Shown here: positions 8,261 to 17,177 of the stretch, in pieces
Numbering within the stretch: position 1 is the stretch's first letter
Layout: every line of letters starts with the position of its first letter
Origin: Sulfidibacter corallicola
GTDB taxonomy: Bacteria > Acidobacteriota > Holophagae > Acanthopleuribacterales > Acanthopleuribacteraceae
Direction: 5' to 3'
Length of the DNA stretch: 64,000 nt
Assembly (NCBI RefSeq): GCF_017498545.1
Contig: NZ_CP071793.1
Span: forward strand, 1,922,001 to 1,986,000
The notes under the pieces: generated by a model
What the model was told of the DNA's origin: nothing
Seen by the model: only the letters and a program-made list of their open reading frames with translations
Databases searched by the model: none
Translations under genes and position numbers: made by a program

Positions 8261-11152
8261 CTACTTCTTGAAGACGTCGCCGCAGAGTTCGTTGATGTCG
8301 GTCAACAATGCCTGGCGGTTGCCCTCGAAGTTTTTTGGGTGGTTTTGCGGTTTGAATTTGAACAGCCGGGTCTGCATCCTGCCCCAGATCAGGCCCAGCA
8401 TTTTCACCAATTGGTGGTCGCTGTTCTTGGCCTGTTCCAGCAGGGCCAGCACCGTCATGTAGGATGCCTTCTGGCGAATGGACAGCGACTTGACCAGGTT
8501 CAGGGTATGGCACAGCAACTGACACTCGGCCTCGAAGATTTCCTTGCTGTTCTTGAGGATCGCCGTGCGCAGCGGTAGCGAAATGAAGCGCTTGTCCTGA
8601 AACAACTTATAGGCTTTGTTGTTGAGGTACTGGGTGATTTCCTTGGAGACCGAGATGTCCTTTTTGCGGGCCTTCTCGAACAGGCTGTTCATCAGGCCGG
8701 TCTTCAGGTTGTAGGCCACGCAGAAGCGCTTGATGTCCTCCATGGTCACCGTATCGATGAACTCGTAGACCTGTTTCAGCCGGTCGAGATCGTTGATGTT
8801 GAGCGTGACTTCCAGGTGGTCGGTCGATTTCTTCGCACCGAACTTGTTCTGCAGTACCTTGACCCGCTTTTGGGCGGCGCTGATTCCTTCGAGCAGTTGG
8901 TCCAAATCCGAAAAGTTGAGTTCCAGATCGCGGTGCAGGTCGCGAATCAATTCCGGCGAGATGCTTTCGTTCTGCTCCATCTGCTTCAGTTTCTTGAAGG
9001 CCTCGCCGCCGGGTTTGGTAATGCGCTGGGCCTCGATTACCTGGGCTTCCAGGGTGTTGAGGCCCTTCATCAATTGCTCGCCTTCCTGGTCGTTGGCCAA
9101 TCGGGGCGCCATGCTCATCATGCTTTCCAGCAGGGATCGCAGCGAGTCCGCGTTGCAGTCGGAAAGGCCGAATACCTCGAACCGCAGGCGTTTCGGCTGA
9201 ATCTTGCCGCTGCTCAGGCGTTCGCGCAACTCGGCGCGGGCCTTGTCCGTGATCGCCTGAATGCGCTCGCCGTTGGCCAGCAGGAACTCTTCCTTCTGTT
9301 TGTATTCGTCTTTCTTGAGATCCTTCTCCCAGTCGTGGAGCGCCTGGAGCAGGTGCTCGGTGCGGGGCACCGCTTCGATCTCCTGGAGGAGTTGATCCAG
9401 GTGCAGAATGCAGTCTTCCTCGTCCATCTTCAGCGCTTCGTTGAAATAGGACTCGAACACGTCGCCGTCGATCGATCGGTATTCCAGCTTTTTCAAGTTC
9501 AACAGCATGGTCTCGATGACCACCGAAATACAGACGTCCAAGGTTTTTTCGGGCACGCCCACGTAGGAGATCAGGCGGTAGACGTCCAACAGGTAGCCTT
9601 CGACCTTGACCCGCATGTTCTCCAACTGCTCTTCCATACCGTAGAGTTGGAGCACCTTGTTTTCATAGTCGCTGAAGTCCGTATAGGCGTCGCGTACCTT
9701 CTTGTGGAACTCGATGTTGTTGATCGAGATGCGGTCGATGAATTCGATGATCTCGGTGCGGGCCTGTTCCAGTTCGCTCAGCAGTTCCGCGTTCGGGTTG
9801 TCGAGCTTGGTCTCGATGTTGTTGACCCGCTTGACGATGCCGTCGATGCTGAGCTTGCCCAATTCGCTTTCGGTAGATTTGAGCGCTTCGTCGCGATCGC
9901 CGGCGTGGCCCGACTTGATGGCCTCGATCACCTTCTCGAGGCGTTCCGGCAGCGCGATACGGTCGTTTTCTTCCTTGAGTTTGTGCAGGGTTTCGTAGAT
10001 CTCCATGATCAATTCCTGCAACTTGATCTTGTTTTCGCGAACCCAGGTCTCGGCCTCGTCGCGCTCGCGAATGCTGAGCATGCCGTTCTTGAAATCGGTC
10101 TCGATGGCGACCGCCACCTCCCCGTCGGGCGTGGTGGAATCCTTGATCTTGTGTTCCAGATCGAAGAACAGGTTGGAAAGTTGGGTGGCCTGGACCTTGG
10201 GGAGATTGATCTCGACCAGGAAGCGGTCTTTCTGGGCGCGCAGGCGCTCGGCGTCGTAACTGATGCGGATCATGGGATAGGTGACCCGCTTGATCTGATG
10301 CTCGATCTTCTCTTCGGAAGTGAATGATTTGACGAAATCTTCCCCGCGGGGCAGGGTGGCGCCCAGCGAATACCACGACCTGTGCACGTCGATGGCCGAG
10401 TTGTCGCGCGGGAATTGGAGGCCGGACAGGTCCTCCATGGCGTCGAGAATCTTGTTGGTGGCGTTGTCCAGCATTTGGAAGCCGTTGTTGATCAGGCTGT
10501 GTAGCGCCTTGGCGTTGCCCTTGAATTTCGACTTCTTCAGCCAAGCCATCGCCTCGCCGTGGCGTTGGTGGTGGGGGTCGCGCAGAATGCGGTCCACGAA
10601 CAGCAGTTCGAAGCGTACCCGCGAGGGCACGTGCAGCGCCTGCATCAGGATGTCCAGCTTGCGACCGCCGCCGCGCACCATTTCCGACATGCGTTGGTAG
10701 CGGCCGATTTCCTCCATGCACATGCGGATCTTCTGGCTCACGTCGAAGGCGGTCATGTTGACCACTTTCTCCATGGCCTGCTCGCGTTCCAGACGACCCA
10801 GGACGCGTCGGTGATTGCCCATCAGATAGCGTTTGATGCGCTTGAGCACCAACAGCGTGGGTTTGCGGAAGTGGCTGTAGAGTTGGGGCACGTACTCGAT
10901 GTCGCAGGCGATCGGGTTGTCGACGCTTTTCAACTCATAGTAGAGCAGGTGGCCGGTCTGGCTTTGCAGCTCTTCCGGGTCGATGTTGCGGAGCTTGCCC
11001 ATGGGACAGGCGTTGATGGCCGCGACGATATCCACCATGGTGGCGACATAGGCCTTGGCGTTGCGCGTCTGGAAGATGGTGTAGTCTTGGCAAAGCTCGG
11101 AAACCGAATGGATGTCCACCGACTTGTTTTGGCTGGCTGGCTCTTGGCCCAT
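8261..11152 (-). CDS. large helical protein of unknown function
   Basis: 963 aa. The start is placed at the ATG at 11152 (MGQEPASQ), which has AGGAAG nine bases upstream; the ATG at 11161 abuts that ribosome site directly. No signal peptide or membrane segment is visible, so it should be cytoplasmic. The composition is rich in Lys, Glu, Leu and Arg. Residues ~330-480 and ~600-790 contain long heptad-like stretches suggesting coiled coils (for example EETWVRENKIK-type and LEQARTEIIEFIDRI segments). It starts with a Cys/His-containing helical region and ends with a basic stretch (RLFKFKPQNHPKNF). No known motif was recognised. It is downstream of the EF-P genes on the same strand but 400 nt away, so a shared transcript is not implied. 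It might be a structural or scaffold protein; that is only a guess. Confidence 0.7.
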   Translation of the reverse strand: MGQEPASQNKSVDIHSVSELCQDYTIFQTRNAKAYVATMVDIVAAINACPMGKLRNIDPEELQSQTGHLLYYELKSVDNPIACDIEYVPQLYSHFRKPTLLVLKRIKRYLMGNHRRVLGRLEREQAMEKVVNMTAFDVSQKIRMCMEEIGRYQRMSEMVRGGGRKLDILMQALHVPSRVRFELLFVDRILRDPHHQRHGEAMAWLKKSKFKGNAKALHSLINNGFQMLDNATNKILDAMEDLSGLQFPRDNSAIDVHRSWYSLGATLPRGEDFVKSFTSEEKIEHQIKRVTYPMIRISYDAERLRAQKDRFLVEINLPKVQATQLSNLFFDLEHKIKDSTTPDGEVAVAIETDFKNGMLSIRERDEAETWVRENKIKLQELIMEIYETLHKLKEENDRIALPERLEKVIEAIKSGHAGDRDEALKSTESELGKLSIDGIVKRVNNIETKLDNPNAELLSELEQARTEIIEFIDRISINNIEFHKKVRDAYTDFSDYENKVLQLYGMEEQLENMRVKVEGYLLDVYRLISYVGVPEKTLDVCISVVIETMLLNLKKLEYRSIDGDVFESYFNEALKMDEEDCILHLDQLLQEIEAVPRTEHLLQALHDWEKDLKKDEYKQKEEFLLANGERIQAITDKARAELRERLSSGKIQPKRLRFEVFGLSDCNADSLRSLLESMMSMAPRLANDQEGEQLMKGLNTLEAQVIEAQRITKPGGEAFKKLKQMEQNESISPELIRDLHRDLELNFSDLDQLLEGISAAQKRVKVLQNKFGAKKSTDHLEVTLNINDLDRLKQVYEFIDTVTMEDIKRFCVAYNLKTGLMNSLFEKARKKDISVSKEITQYLNNKAYKLFQDKRFISLPLRTAILKNSKEIFEAECQLLCHTLNLVKSLSIRQKASYMTVLALLEQAKNSDHQLVKMLGLIWGRMQTRLFKFKPQNHPKNFEGNRQALLTDINELCGDVFKK

Positions 11153-11554
11153 AGGATACATCTTCCTGAGTTCTTAATTGTCGAAAATCAAGTCGGCCAA
11201 GGCCCGACTAGCGATTCCGGCGAACGGCAGACCGTGGCGGGGCGATACTTCTGGTGTCGCGAGGGGGAAAAAACCGCCGCAAGCGTTCAAATGCTCGTTT
11301 GATCCGGGTACTTGAAAATTCTAGATCATTCGGCCGCAAGTTGCTAGCCCGCATTTCTGAAGAGTTTTGGCGGATGGCACCTGGATTTGAAAGCGAAAAA
11401 TGCTGTAAACAATAGGTTTACCGAATGGGTGACGGATGTGCTTCGTCGGTTCGGAAGATGTGGCGCCGTCTCCCGGGCCGAAACGGTGAATCGGTGCTCA
11501 CCAGCCGGAGGAATTACCGGATCTAGGATGCGACCGAGTGTCGCCGCGGAGCGC
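11153..11554. other. intergenic region, no gene seen
   Basis: About 400 bases between the epmA stop and the start of the helical-protein gene, both on the minus strand. It should hold the promoter of the latter. Nothing else was recognised; reading frames entering it from the plus strand are shadows of epmA. Confidence 0.5.
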
Positions 11555-12766
11555 CTAACCGAAGGGGAGGATCGGCGCCAGGGCGCGTTCTCCCAGCAAG
11601 GCTGCCGTCAGGCGGTCGACGCCGAGGGCGATGCCCGCGGCGGGCGGCAATCCGCCGGCCAGCGCTGCCAGGAAATCTTCGTCGCAAGCGTAGACTACCT
11701 TGTCCAATGCGGCGCGATGGGCGCGATCGGCTTCGAATCGAGCCCGCTGTTCGTCGGCATCGGTCAGTTCGTAGAATGCGTTGGCCAATTCGATGCCGCC
11801 GTGCACGTACAGCTCGAACCGATAACAGGTCGGCAGTTCGCCGGGGCGTTGCGGCGCTTTTTTGGCCAGGGCCGCTTGGGATGCCGGGTAGTCCGTGACG
11901 ATGGTGGGCGCGTCCAGGCCCAGCTTCGGCTCGATGAAATTAAGGAATAACAGAAAGTAGAGCGTGTCCCAATCGTCTTCGGGATCCCAACTCATGCCTT
12001 TGTGTTCGAGACAGGCGCGCAGCGGCGCCGGATCGGTGTGATCGGTCAGGTTCAGGCCCAGGTATTCGCGGAACAGGGAGACGCTGCGTACGATTTTGGG
12101 TGGGCGTCGGAAATATTCTGGATCCGTGGAAAGTGGCGCCAGGTGGGTCAGCAGGCTGCCCAGGTCGTCGACCAGGTGACCCAGATCGGCGAAGAGCCGA
12201 TACCACTCGAGCATCAGGAACTCTTCGCGGTGTTGGGTGCCTTTGTCGCCGGCGCGAAAGCAGGGGGCGATTTGAAAGATCGGGTCGAAGCCGGCGGCCA
12301 GCAGCCGTTTCATGTGCAGCTCGGGCGAAGTGCGCAGGAATCGATCGCCCGCCGCGAAGGTATCCAGGTACGGTTCCATGCCCGGGCAAGGCACCCGTAC
12401 GGGGGTGTCGGTTTCCAGGAAGCCCGCGTTCAGGAACCAGCGCCGGATCTCCTGGTGGATGCGCCAGCGCCGCAGGTAGCGCTCGCGATATCGCAGGTGT
12501 CGCTCCGTTTCGCCCCGAGCCGCGATGGGGCGACAATAGAGGCGCCGGGTGCCGTCTCGACCGAAATGGAAGGCGGCCCAATAGCGGATGTCGGAAGCCA
12601 AATCGGCCACCCATTCCGGTGCCAATTCCAGGGTGGCGCTGGTGTCGTGAAGGTGGGCCTCTCCCTCGTTCGACCACTCCAGAAGACCGGCGACCGTGCC
12701 GTGTCCGGATTCAAAAAAAGCCGCAATCGAGATGCGGCTTTTAAAGGTACCTATCCATTCGGGCAA
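11555..12766 (-). CDS. epmA: EF-P lysine ligase EpmA (GenX/PoxA-like class II LysRS homologue)
   Basis: 403 aa from a TTG at 12766; the start is uncertain. EpmA attaches (R)-beta-lysine to a conserved lysine of EF-P. The class II aminoacyl-tRNA synthetase catalytic core is complete: ETDTPVRVPCPGMEPYLDTF, RTSPELHMKRLLAAG, motif 2 (CFRAGDKGTQHREEF-LMLEWYR) and motif 3 (GIALGVDRLTAALLG). It lacks the N-terminal anticodon-binding OB fold of real LysRS, as expected for EpmA, though ~100 residues precede the core compared with ~15-20 in E. coli EpmA (325 aa). No ATG is available; a TTG two bases after the efp stop has a weak AGAAGG ribosome site, but the efp terminator lies just inside this proposed start. 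The gene follows efp directly and epmB is just upstream, which supports the assignment strongly. Confidence 0.85.
   Translation of the reverse strand: MPEWIGTFKSRISIAAFFESGHGTVAGLLEWSNEGEAHLHDTSATLELAPEWVADLASDIRYWAAFHFGRDGTRRLYCRPIAARGETERHLRYRERYLRRWRIHQEIRRWFLNAGFLETDTPVRVPCPGMEPYLDTFAAGDRFLRTSPELHMKRLLAAGFDPIFQIAPCFRAGDKGTQHREEFLMLEWYRLFADLGHLVDDLGSLLTHLAPLSTDPEYFRRPPKIVRSVSLFREYLGLNLTDHTDPAPLRACLEHKGMSWDPEDDWDTLYFLLFLNFIEPKLGLDAPTIVTDYPASQAALAKKAPQRPGELPTCYRFELYVHGGIELANAFYELTDADEQRARFEADRAHRAALDKVVYACDEDFLAALAGGLPPAAGIALGVDRLTAALLGERALAPILPFG
12713..12742 (-). terminator. Rho-independent terminator after efp
   Basis: On the minus strand an 8-bp GC-rich stem (AAGCCGCA/TGCGGCTT, 12718-12725 with 12733-12740) with a 7-nt loop is followed by seven T residues (12713-12719 read in reverse). 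It starts 29 nt after the efp stop codon and falls within the first codons proposed for epmA. It may limit epmA expression relative to efp, or the true epmA start may lie further downstream. Confidence 0.8.
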
Positions 12767-12768
12767 GA

Positions 12769-13344
12769 TCAGCGGCCTTCTGGGCGTTTGCAGCGTTCCA
12801 CGTAGTCCCCGGTGCGGGTATCGATGCGAATCCACTCGTTCTGATCCACGAAGAGCGGCACGTTCAGGCGATAGCCCGAGCTGACGATGGCCGGCTTCAT
12901 CGTGTTGGTGGCCGAGTTGCCCTTGATGCCGGGTTCGCACTCGGTGATTTCCAGCTCCACGAAATTCGGGACCTCGACGCCGATCGGCATCTCGTTGAAG
13001 AAGGAGACGCTGACGATCATGTTCTCGTAGAGGTAGTTCACCGCATCGCCCAGCGTTTCGCGGGTGATGGCGACCTGGTCGTAGGTCTGCATGTTCATGA
13101 AGGTGAACTCGGTTCCGTCGTCGTAGAGGAACTGCATGTCGTTGTCGCTCACCGAGGCCGGCTTTGCGGTCTCGTTGCTTTTGAAGGTGCGCTCGACCGT
13201 GGAACCGGACATCAAATTCTTGAGCTTGGTGCGCACGAAACCCTGACCCTTGCCGGGACGCACGAAATCCACGTCCACCATGACGTATGGTTCGCCGTCG
13301 ATTTCGATTTTCAAACGCTTTCTGAACTGATCCGTTTTGATCAT
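12769..13344 (-). CDS. efp: elongation factor P
   Basis: 191 aa, full length. EF-P binds stalled ribosomes between the P and E sites and promotes peptide bonds within polyproline runs. The modification loop reads RPGKGQGF with the target lysine at residue 32, equivalent to Lys34 of E. coli EF-P. The lysine, not arginine or a YmfI-type loop, fits the EpmA/EpmB enzymes encoded on either side. The three-domain order is intact, ending in the OB domain (VPLFVDQNEWIRIDTRTGDYVERC). The ATG at 13344 has AAGGG about 10 nt upstream. The 193-nt gap to epmB contains complementary 10-mers (13373-13382 and 13427-13436) that could fold the leader. A strong terminator follows. Confidence 0.97.
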   Translation of the reverse strand: MIKTDQFRKRLKIEIDGEPYVMVDVDFVRPGKGQGFVRTKLKNLMSGSTVERTFKSNETAKPASVSDNDMQFLYDDGTEFTFMNMQTYDQVAITRETLGDAVNYLYENMIVSVSFFNEMPIGVEVPNFVELEITECEPGIKGNSATNTMKPAIVSSGYRLNVPLFVDQNEWIRIDTRTGDYVERCKRPEGR

Positions 13345-13537
13345 TATGAATGAACCCTTATTCGTGTAGTTTTACAAAGCGGCGGGATTGGGGCGTGACC
13401 CCTCGGGTGCGGTCGTGACGAAGATACCGCTTTGTATCCGTTGAAGACCGCCAAATCTCAAAATCAAAAAAGTAGATTAACAAAAATGCCACGCGATTCC
13501 TACGCCGGAATGCCCTCGACGCCGATCTGGTGTCACT

Positions 13538-14719
13538 TCAGCGCACATCGCGATAGTGGGAGAGGTGCCCGTCGGGATGGCGGTAGCGGTAGCGGTGGCT
13601 GTCCAACCGCTCCAAATCGGGAACAGGGACCTTGCCGCTGCCGTCGGGCAGGTCGATGACGTAGCGGGGCAGGGCCTGGGGAAGATCGGCCAGCGATGCG
13701 CCGAGCCGCGCGAAGATCTCGCGCCCGCGATCGATCCGGACCCGGAACATGGCGTTGCCCGCGACGCGGTCGGGGTGGTGGATGTAATGGGGGCGGATGC
13801 CCAGGTGCCACAGCTCGCGCCAGAGCCGTTCCTGGGTGAGGGGGTCGTCGTTGATGCCGGCCAACAGGACCGTCTGGTTTTTCAGTTCGATGCCGTGGCG
13901 CGCGAACAGCCGCGCGATACGATGGCTCTCCTCGGTGATTTCGTGGGGATGATTGAAATGGGTCACGACGCGCAACGGCAAGTCCTGGCCGAGGCCGGCG
14001 ACCAGGGTTTCGTCCACGCGGGCAGGATAGTGGACCGGCGCGCGGGTATGGATGCGCCAGCGTTTGACGCTTGGGATCCGGGCGAAGCGGTCGCGCAACG
14101 CGAACAACTGCCGGTTGGAGAGCGTCAGCGGATCGCCGCCGGAAAGAATCGGTTCTTCGATCGCGGGATGGGCTTCGAGAAAGGCGAAAATGCGCGCCCA
14201 ATCGGCGTCGTCGGGTTCCATCGCCTTGGCGACGGGCTCCTCGCGACGGAAACAGAAACGACAGTAGAAATGGCATTTTTTGGTGGTCAGGATGATGACG
14301 CGATCCGGGTGTTTCTGCACGACGAAGGGCACCGGCCGCTTGGCCTGATCCGAAATCGGATCGGCAATGTCGCCGGGGTCTTCGATCAATTCGCTGGGAT
14401 CGGGTTTGCCGAGACGCGCGACGGGTCCGTCGTTGCCGTGTCGGACGGCCAGATCCAGGTAGTACTTGGGCCACTGCACCGGAAATCGGCGGCGCGCCCG
14501 ATCCAGCAGCGCCGGGTCGACATCGAGGTCCTCGGCGATGCGCACCCGGGAGGCGAACCCGTGGGGTACCGGTTCCGACGATCTCGGATCCTTCTTCGGC
14601 GAGTGCCCGTCCTCTTCCATCGGTCGGCCGAGCGCGTCACCCGAAGTATCGCGCGGTGTCCGTTCCTCGGTTGTGGTCGGAACGGTTTGGGAAAGGATCG
14701 ATCGGGCGGGAGATGGCAT
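13538..14719 (-). CDS. epmB: EF-P lysine 2,3-aminomutase EpmB (KamA family, radical SAM)
   Basis: 393 aa from ATG 14719, which has AAGGG seven bases upstream; an in-frame ATG at 14758 would add 13 residues but lacks a clear ribosome site. EpmB converts lysine to (R)-beta-lysine for EF-P modification. The radical-SAM cluster motif CX3CX2C is Cys149, Cys153 and Cys156 (KKCHFYCRFCFRRE). Other KamA-family features are ILSGGDPL, RIHTRAPV, HFNHPHEI, NQTVLLAGIND, HYIHHPDRVAGNA-type PLP-site sequence and YVIDLPDGSGKVPV near the end. It is longer than E. coli EpmB (342 aa) and may resemble genuine lysine 2,3-aminomutases, but its position beside efp and epmA favours the EF-P role. No epmC is visible in this window. 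Confidence 0.9.
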   Translation of the reverse strand: MPSPARSILSQTVPTTTEERTPRDTSGDALGRPMEEDGHSPKKDPRSSEPVPHGFASRVRIAEDLDVDPALLDRARRRFPVQWPKYYLDLAVRHGNDGPVARLGKPDPSELIEDPGDIADPISDQAKRPVPFVVQKHPDRVIILTTKKCHFYCRFCFRREEPVAKAMEPDDADWARIFAFLEAHPAIEEPILSGGDPLTLSNRQLFALRDRFARIPSVKRWRIHTRAPVHYPARVDETLVAGLGQDLPLRVVTHFNHPHEITEESHRIARLFARHGIELKNQTVLLAGINDDPLTQERLWRELWHLGIRPHYIHHPDRVAGNAMFRVRIDRGREIFARLGASLADLPQALPRYVIDLPDGSGKVPVPDLERLDSHRYRYRHPDGHLSHYRDVR

Positions 14720-15187
14720 ACTGAAACCCTTGGCGAGACGGCCTTGCTGGGCGCCCATTGTACGCGATCTCGGTCATGGCGCCAAAGCTTTCCAGGATAC
14801 GGGGCTTCGCTGCATGAGCCGACATCCCGAACCCTGCGTGGTTCGCTCTCTGTCAACGCGCCTAACCCTTGCAGCCGAGGGGGTGGCGCGGCTGAAATCG
14901 TGAGAGCGAATCAATAATGGCATCGAATCGACACCGCTCGGGCTAGAATATTCTTTGAGTCGGATCCTTGGAAACGTCTTTTCCGGCAGACTGCGCCGTG
15001 GATCGACGCCCCACGACGAGGGTGTGGCGATCGGTGTTGCCGGTGGTTTTCAGGGCGGGCTTTCGATCCCCGCGGGTCGACGAGGCGGGTGCCGTCGTCG
15101 GGCGTAGGTTGGGCGGGTGATCGTCGCGACCGGTGTTGGGTGCCACCACCGGCCGAGCTAAAAAATGAAGACGTTGGGGAGGTTGCC
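14720..15187. other. divergent intergenic region
   Basis: About 470 bases between the divergently read epmB and a plus-strand gene; it should contain both promoters. Two short overlapping minus-strand frames are open here but have no ribosome site or recognisable protein features, and I leave them out. No repeat or hairpin with a T-run was seen. Confidence 0.5.
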
Positions 15188-16462
15188 ATGAAGGTTGGAT
15201 CGAAATCGGGATCGGCCGAATCGAGACCTCTCGCAACGGGTGCGCCACGCCGGCCTGCATCGGCACCGCCGAAACGCGAATCGCCCCCGGCAGCGGAACC
15301 CTTCGAGGGCCACACCCGCGCCGCCGGCGATGCGTTGCGGGCACTGGTCCGCGATCTGTACGCCGATCGCTTCGGCCGGGCCCGTCACAGCGAAGAGCCC
15401 TGGGAGTTGGACATCAAGCTTCGGGTCGATCCGAGCCGGGACTGGCAGGTCCAGTTCGAGCCCGACCTGGTGGGGCAGTTGGTCCAGCAGTTCGAGCGCC
15501 TCGAAGCGCGCGTCGGCCAATTCACCCAGGGGCGGATCTACTGCTTCCAATGCGGTGAAAGCGAATGCGAGCACGCGCTACCGCGATCGCCGTTGGAAGT
15601 GTTCGACGGGTACGATCCGGTGGGTTGCCCGCGTTGGGCCGAGATGGCCCAATTCCTCTTGGACTTGAAGGACGAGCGGGTGGGCGAATTGTTCGACAGC
15701 CAGCCCCGCATTCTGACCCGTCAGGTTTCCGGTCGCGAGTTGCGCGAGCGCCAGTTGTCCAGTTTCGGGCGCGGTTCCAAAACCTATGCGTTGCTGGGGC
15801 AGGTGGTCGTCGGCTACCTGAGCTGGGTCGATCGCGATTCGCCGGACGAGCGCCAACGCCTCGCCGTGACCTATCAGGCGGTGGAAACGCGGGCGCTTTC
15901 CGGGCATTCCTGTCTCGACCTCAACACCCTGTTCTGGCGGGGCGACGCGAAGATCGAAGACATCGTCTTCGAGCGGTTCGGTTGGCTCGAACGCGCCGCT
16001 CGCAAGGCGACCGAGTCGTTGAAGGGCCTGGAGGCCGAGGTGACGCGGCTGCGCAGTGCGGGCCGCGGCAACGAGGCCCGTCGCTGCATGCGGCGCGTGC
16101 CGGACATTCTGCGTACCCTCGCGGCGGACGTACAGCAGGGCCACCGCCAGTCCAAGCGCCGCACGCGCCACGCCCAGGTCCGCCGGGTGGAGCAACGTCC
16201 GGTGGACAAGGCCATGGCCGATTTGGAACGCGCCAAGTTCAACCACATGTTCCGCGACACCAAGAAAGATTCCTTCGTCCTGCGCGGCGAACGCGGCCGC
16301 TGCCACGTCTTCAACGGGGAGGGCCGGCACATCACCAGTTTCACCATCGGCGACGAAGCGACCCGCATACGCGTCCGCAAGAAGCGCTGGGTGCCCCTCC
16401 TGAAGCGCGAATTCGAAGACTTGATGGATCGTTTCTACCGGGAGCGAGCGGGCGAAGAGTGA
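15188..16462 (+). CDS. protein of unknown function with Cys-rich CX2CX4CXH motif
   Basis: 424 aa. The ATG at 15188 follows GGGGAGG at good spacing; the 33 codons upstream have no start support. The first ~45 residues are Pro/Arg/Ser rich. A short motif at ~residues 118-128 (CFQCGESECEH) has the spacing C-x2-C-x4-C-x-H and could bind zinc; it recalls but does not match the SWIM motif. The middle is helical, with a basic segment (GHRQSKRRTRHAQVRR), and the end is basic (RIRVRKKRWVPLLKREFEDLMDRFYRER). No signal peptide or membrane span is visible. Nucleic-acid binding is plausible from the charge and the motif but unproven. A decayed copy of its last ~30 codons lies 5 kb downstream (21455-21545), so a second copy once existed. 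Confidence 0.7.
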   Translation: MKVGSKSGSAESRPLATGAPRRPASAPPKRESPPAAEPFEGHTRAAGDALRALVRDLYADRFGRARHSEEPWELDIKLRVDPSRDWQVQFEPDLVGQLVQQFERLEARVGQFTQGRIYCFQCGESECEHALPRSPLEVFDGYDPVGCPRWAEMAQFLLDLKDERVGELFDSQPRILTRQVSGRELRERQLSSFGRGSKTYALLGQVVVGYLSWVDRDSPDERQRLAVTYQAVETRALSGHSCLDLNTLFWRGDAKIEDIVFERFGWLERAARKATESLKGLEAEVTRLRSAGRGNEARRCMRRVPDILRTLAADVQQGHRQSKRRTRHAQVRRVEQRPVDKAMADLERAKFNHMFRDTKKDSFVLRGERGRCHVFNGEGRHITSFTIGDEATRIRVRKKRWVPLLKREFEDLMDRFYRERAGEE

Positions 16463-17177
16463 GCGCCCTGAAAAATTATCTGGACCTGGCGGTCGGTTAC
16501 TTTTCAACCTGAAGCGTGCGATTCGGATGGAGGCGATGATGCGAGGTGTCGCCGAACGAATCGATGGTGATTTTTTTCCCGAATGGGACCGGTTCAAACC
16601 GGGCATCGTTCCGATCGGTTTCGAACACCTCGCCAAATTTGCAGTCGGGCAATCCGGATTCGGATGGGCATGACCGTCCGGAATCCATGGAATCGGGCAC
16701 GCCCAACTTTCGAGCCTTGGCGTTGTGTTCATACTGCTGCGCAATCATTTGAAAGTAAAAAGCTTAGCGGATCACACCCGCTTCATTGACAGGTCACCTC
16801 GAGTCCACTTCCCGATCGGCCTGATCGACGATAGCCTGTTGATGCGCCTCGGCGAAGCATTCCCATCCGGTTGATGCAACTTCATCTGTTTGGCAGTGCT
16901 TCAAACCAGGGATCGCATTGTTTTCGTGTCTTCCCATGCGCATCCCCGCTTGGCCGACTTCATGGAGCCACGGACCGGCGGCTGTCGATTGGCACAGCCG
17001 ATTGAGGCCGTCGAAACCCGATGCGCCTTTCCCGGGACAGGTCCCAGAGGACATGTCGATCGGGAAGGCTTGAGTTGTTCCAGCGGACCACCCATTCAAC
17101 CGGCAACTCACTTCCCGTCGGGCCCAACCGTCCCTGAACGGGAAGCGACAATCTCATTACCAAAATGGAGAAAAATC
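16463..17177. other. intergenic region with one short dispersed repeat copy
   Basis: About 715 bases without a supported gene. It begins right after the Cys-motif gene. A copy of a dispersed repeat containing GTGCGATTCGGATGG lies at 16514-16557 (related copies at 17413-17572 and 39976-40018). Several short frames cross the region, but none has a ribosome site plus protein features. The promoter for the small secreted peptide at 17178 should be near the right end. Confidence 0.5.
16514..16557 (+). repeat. dispersed short repeat (GTGCGATTCGG family), copy A
   Basis: Core GTGCGATTCGGATGG followed by a GCGATG-like tract. It matches 39976-40018 through most of ~40 nt with a few substitutions and small indels, and more loosely the copies near 17.4-17.6 kb. 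Confidence 0.6.

Noticed and set aside
8816..10327. 503-codon open frame on the plus strand
   Set aside because: It lies wholly opposite the helical-protein gene, has no ribosome site and its translation is a valine/leucine/aspartate-rich mirror of that gene.
13556..14917. 453-codon open frame on the plus strand
   Set aside because: Opposite epmB; GC-rich mirror frame without protein features.
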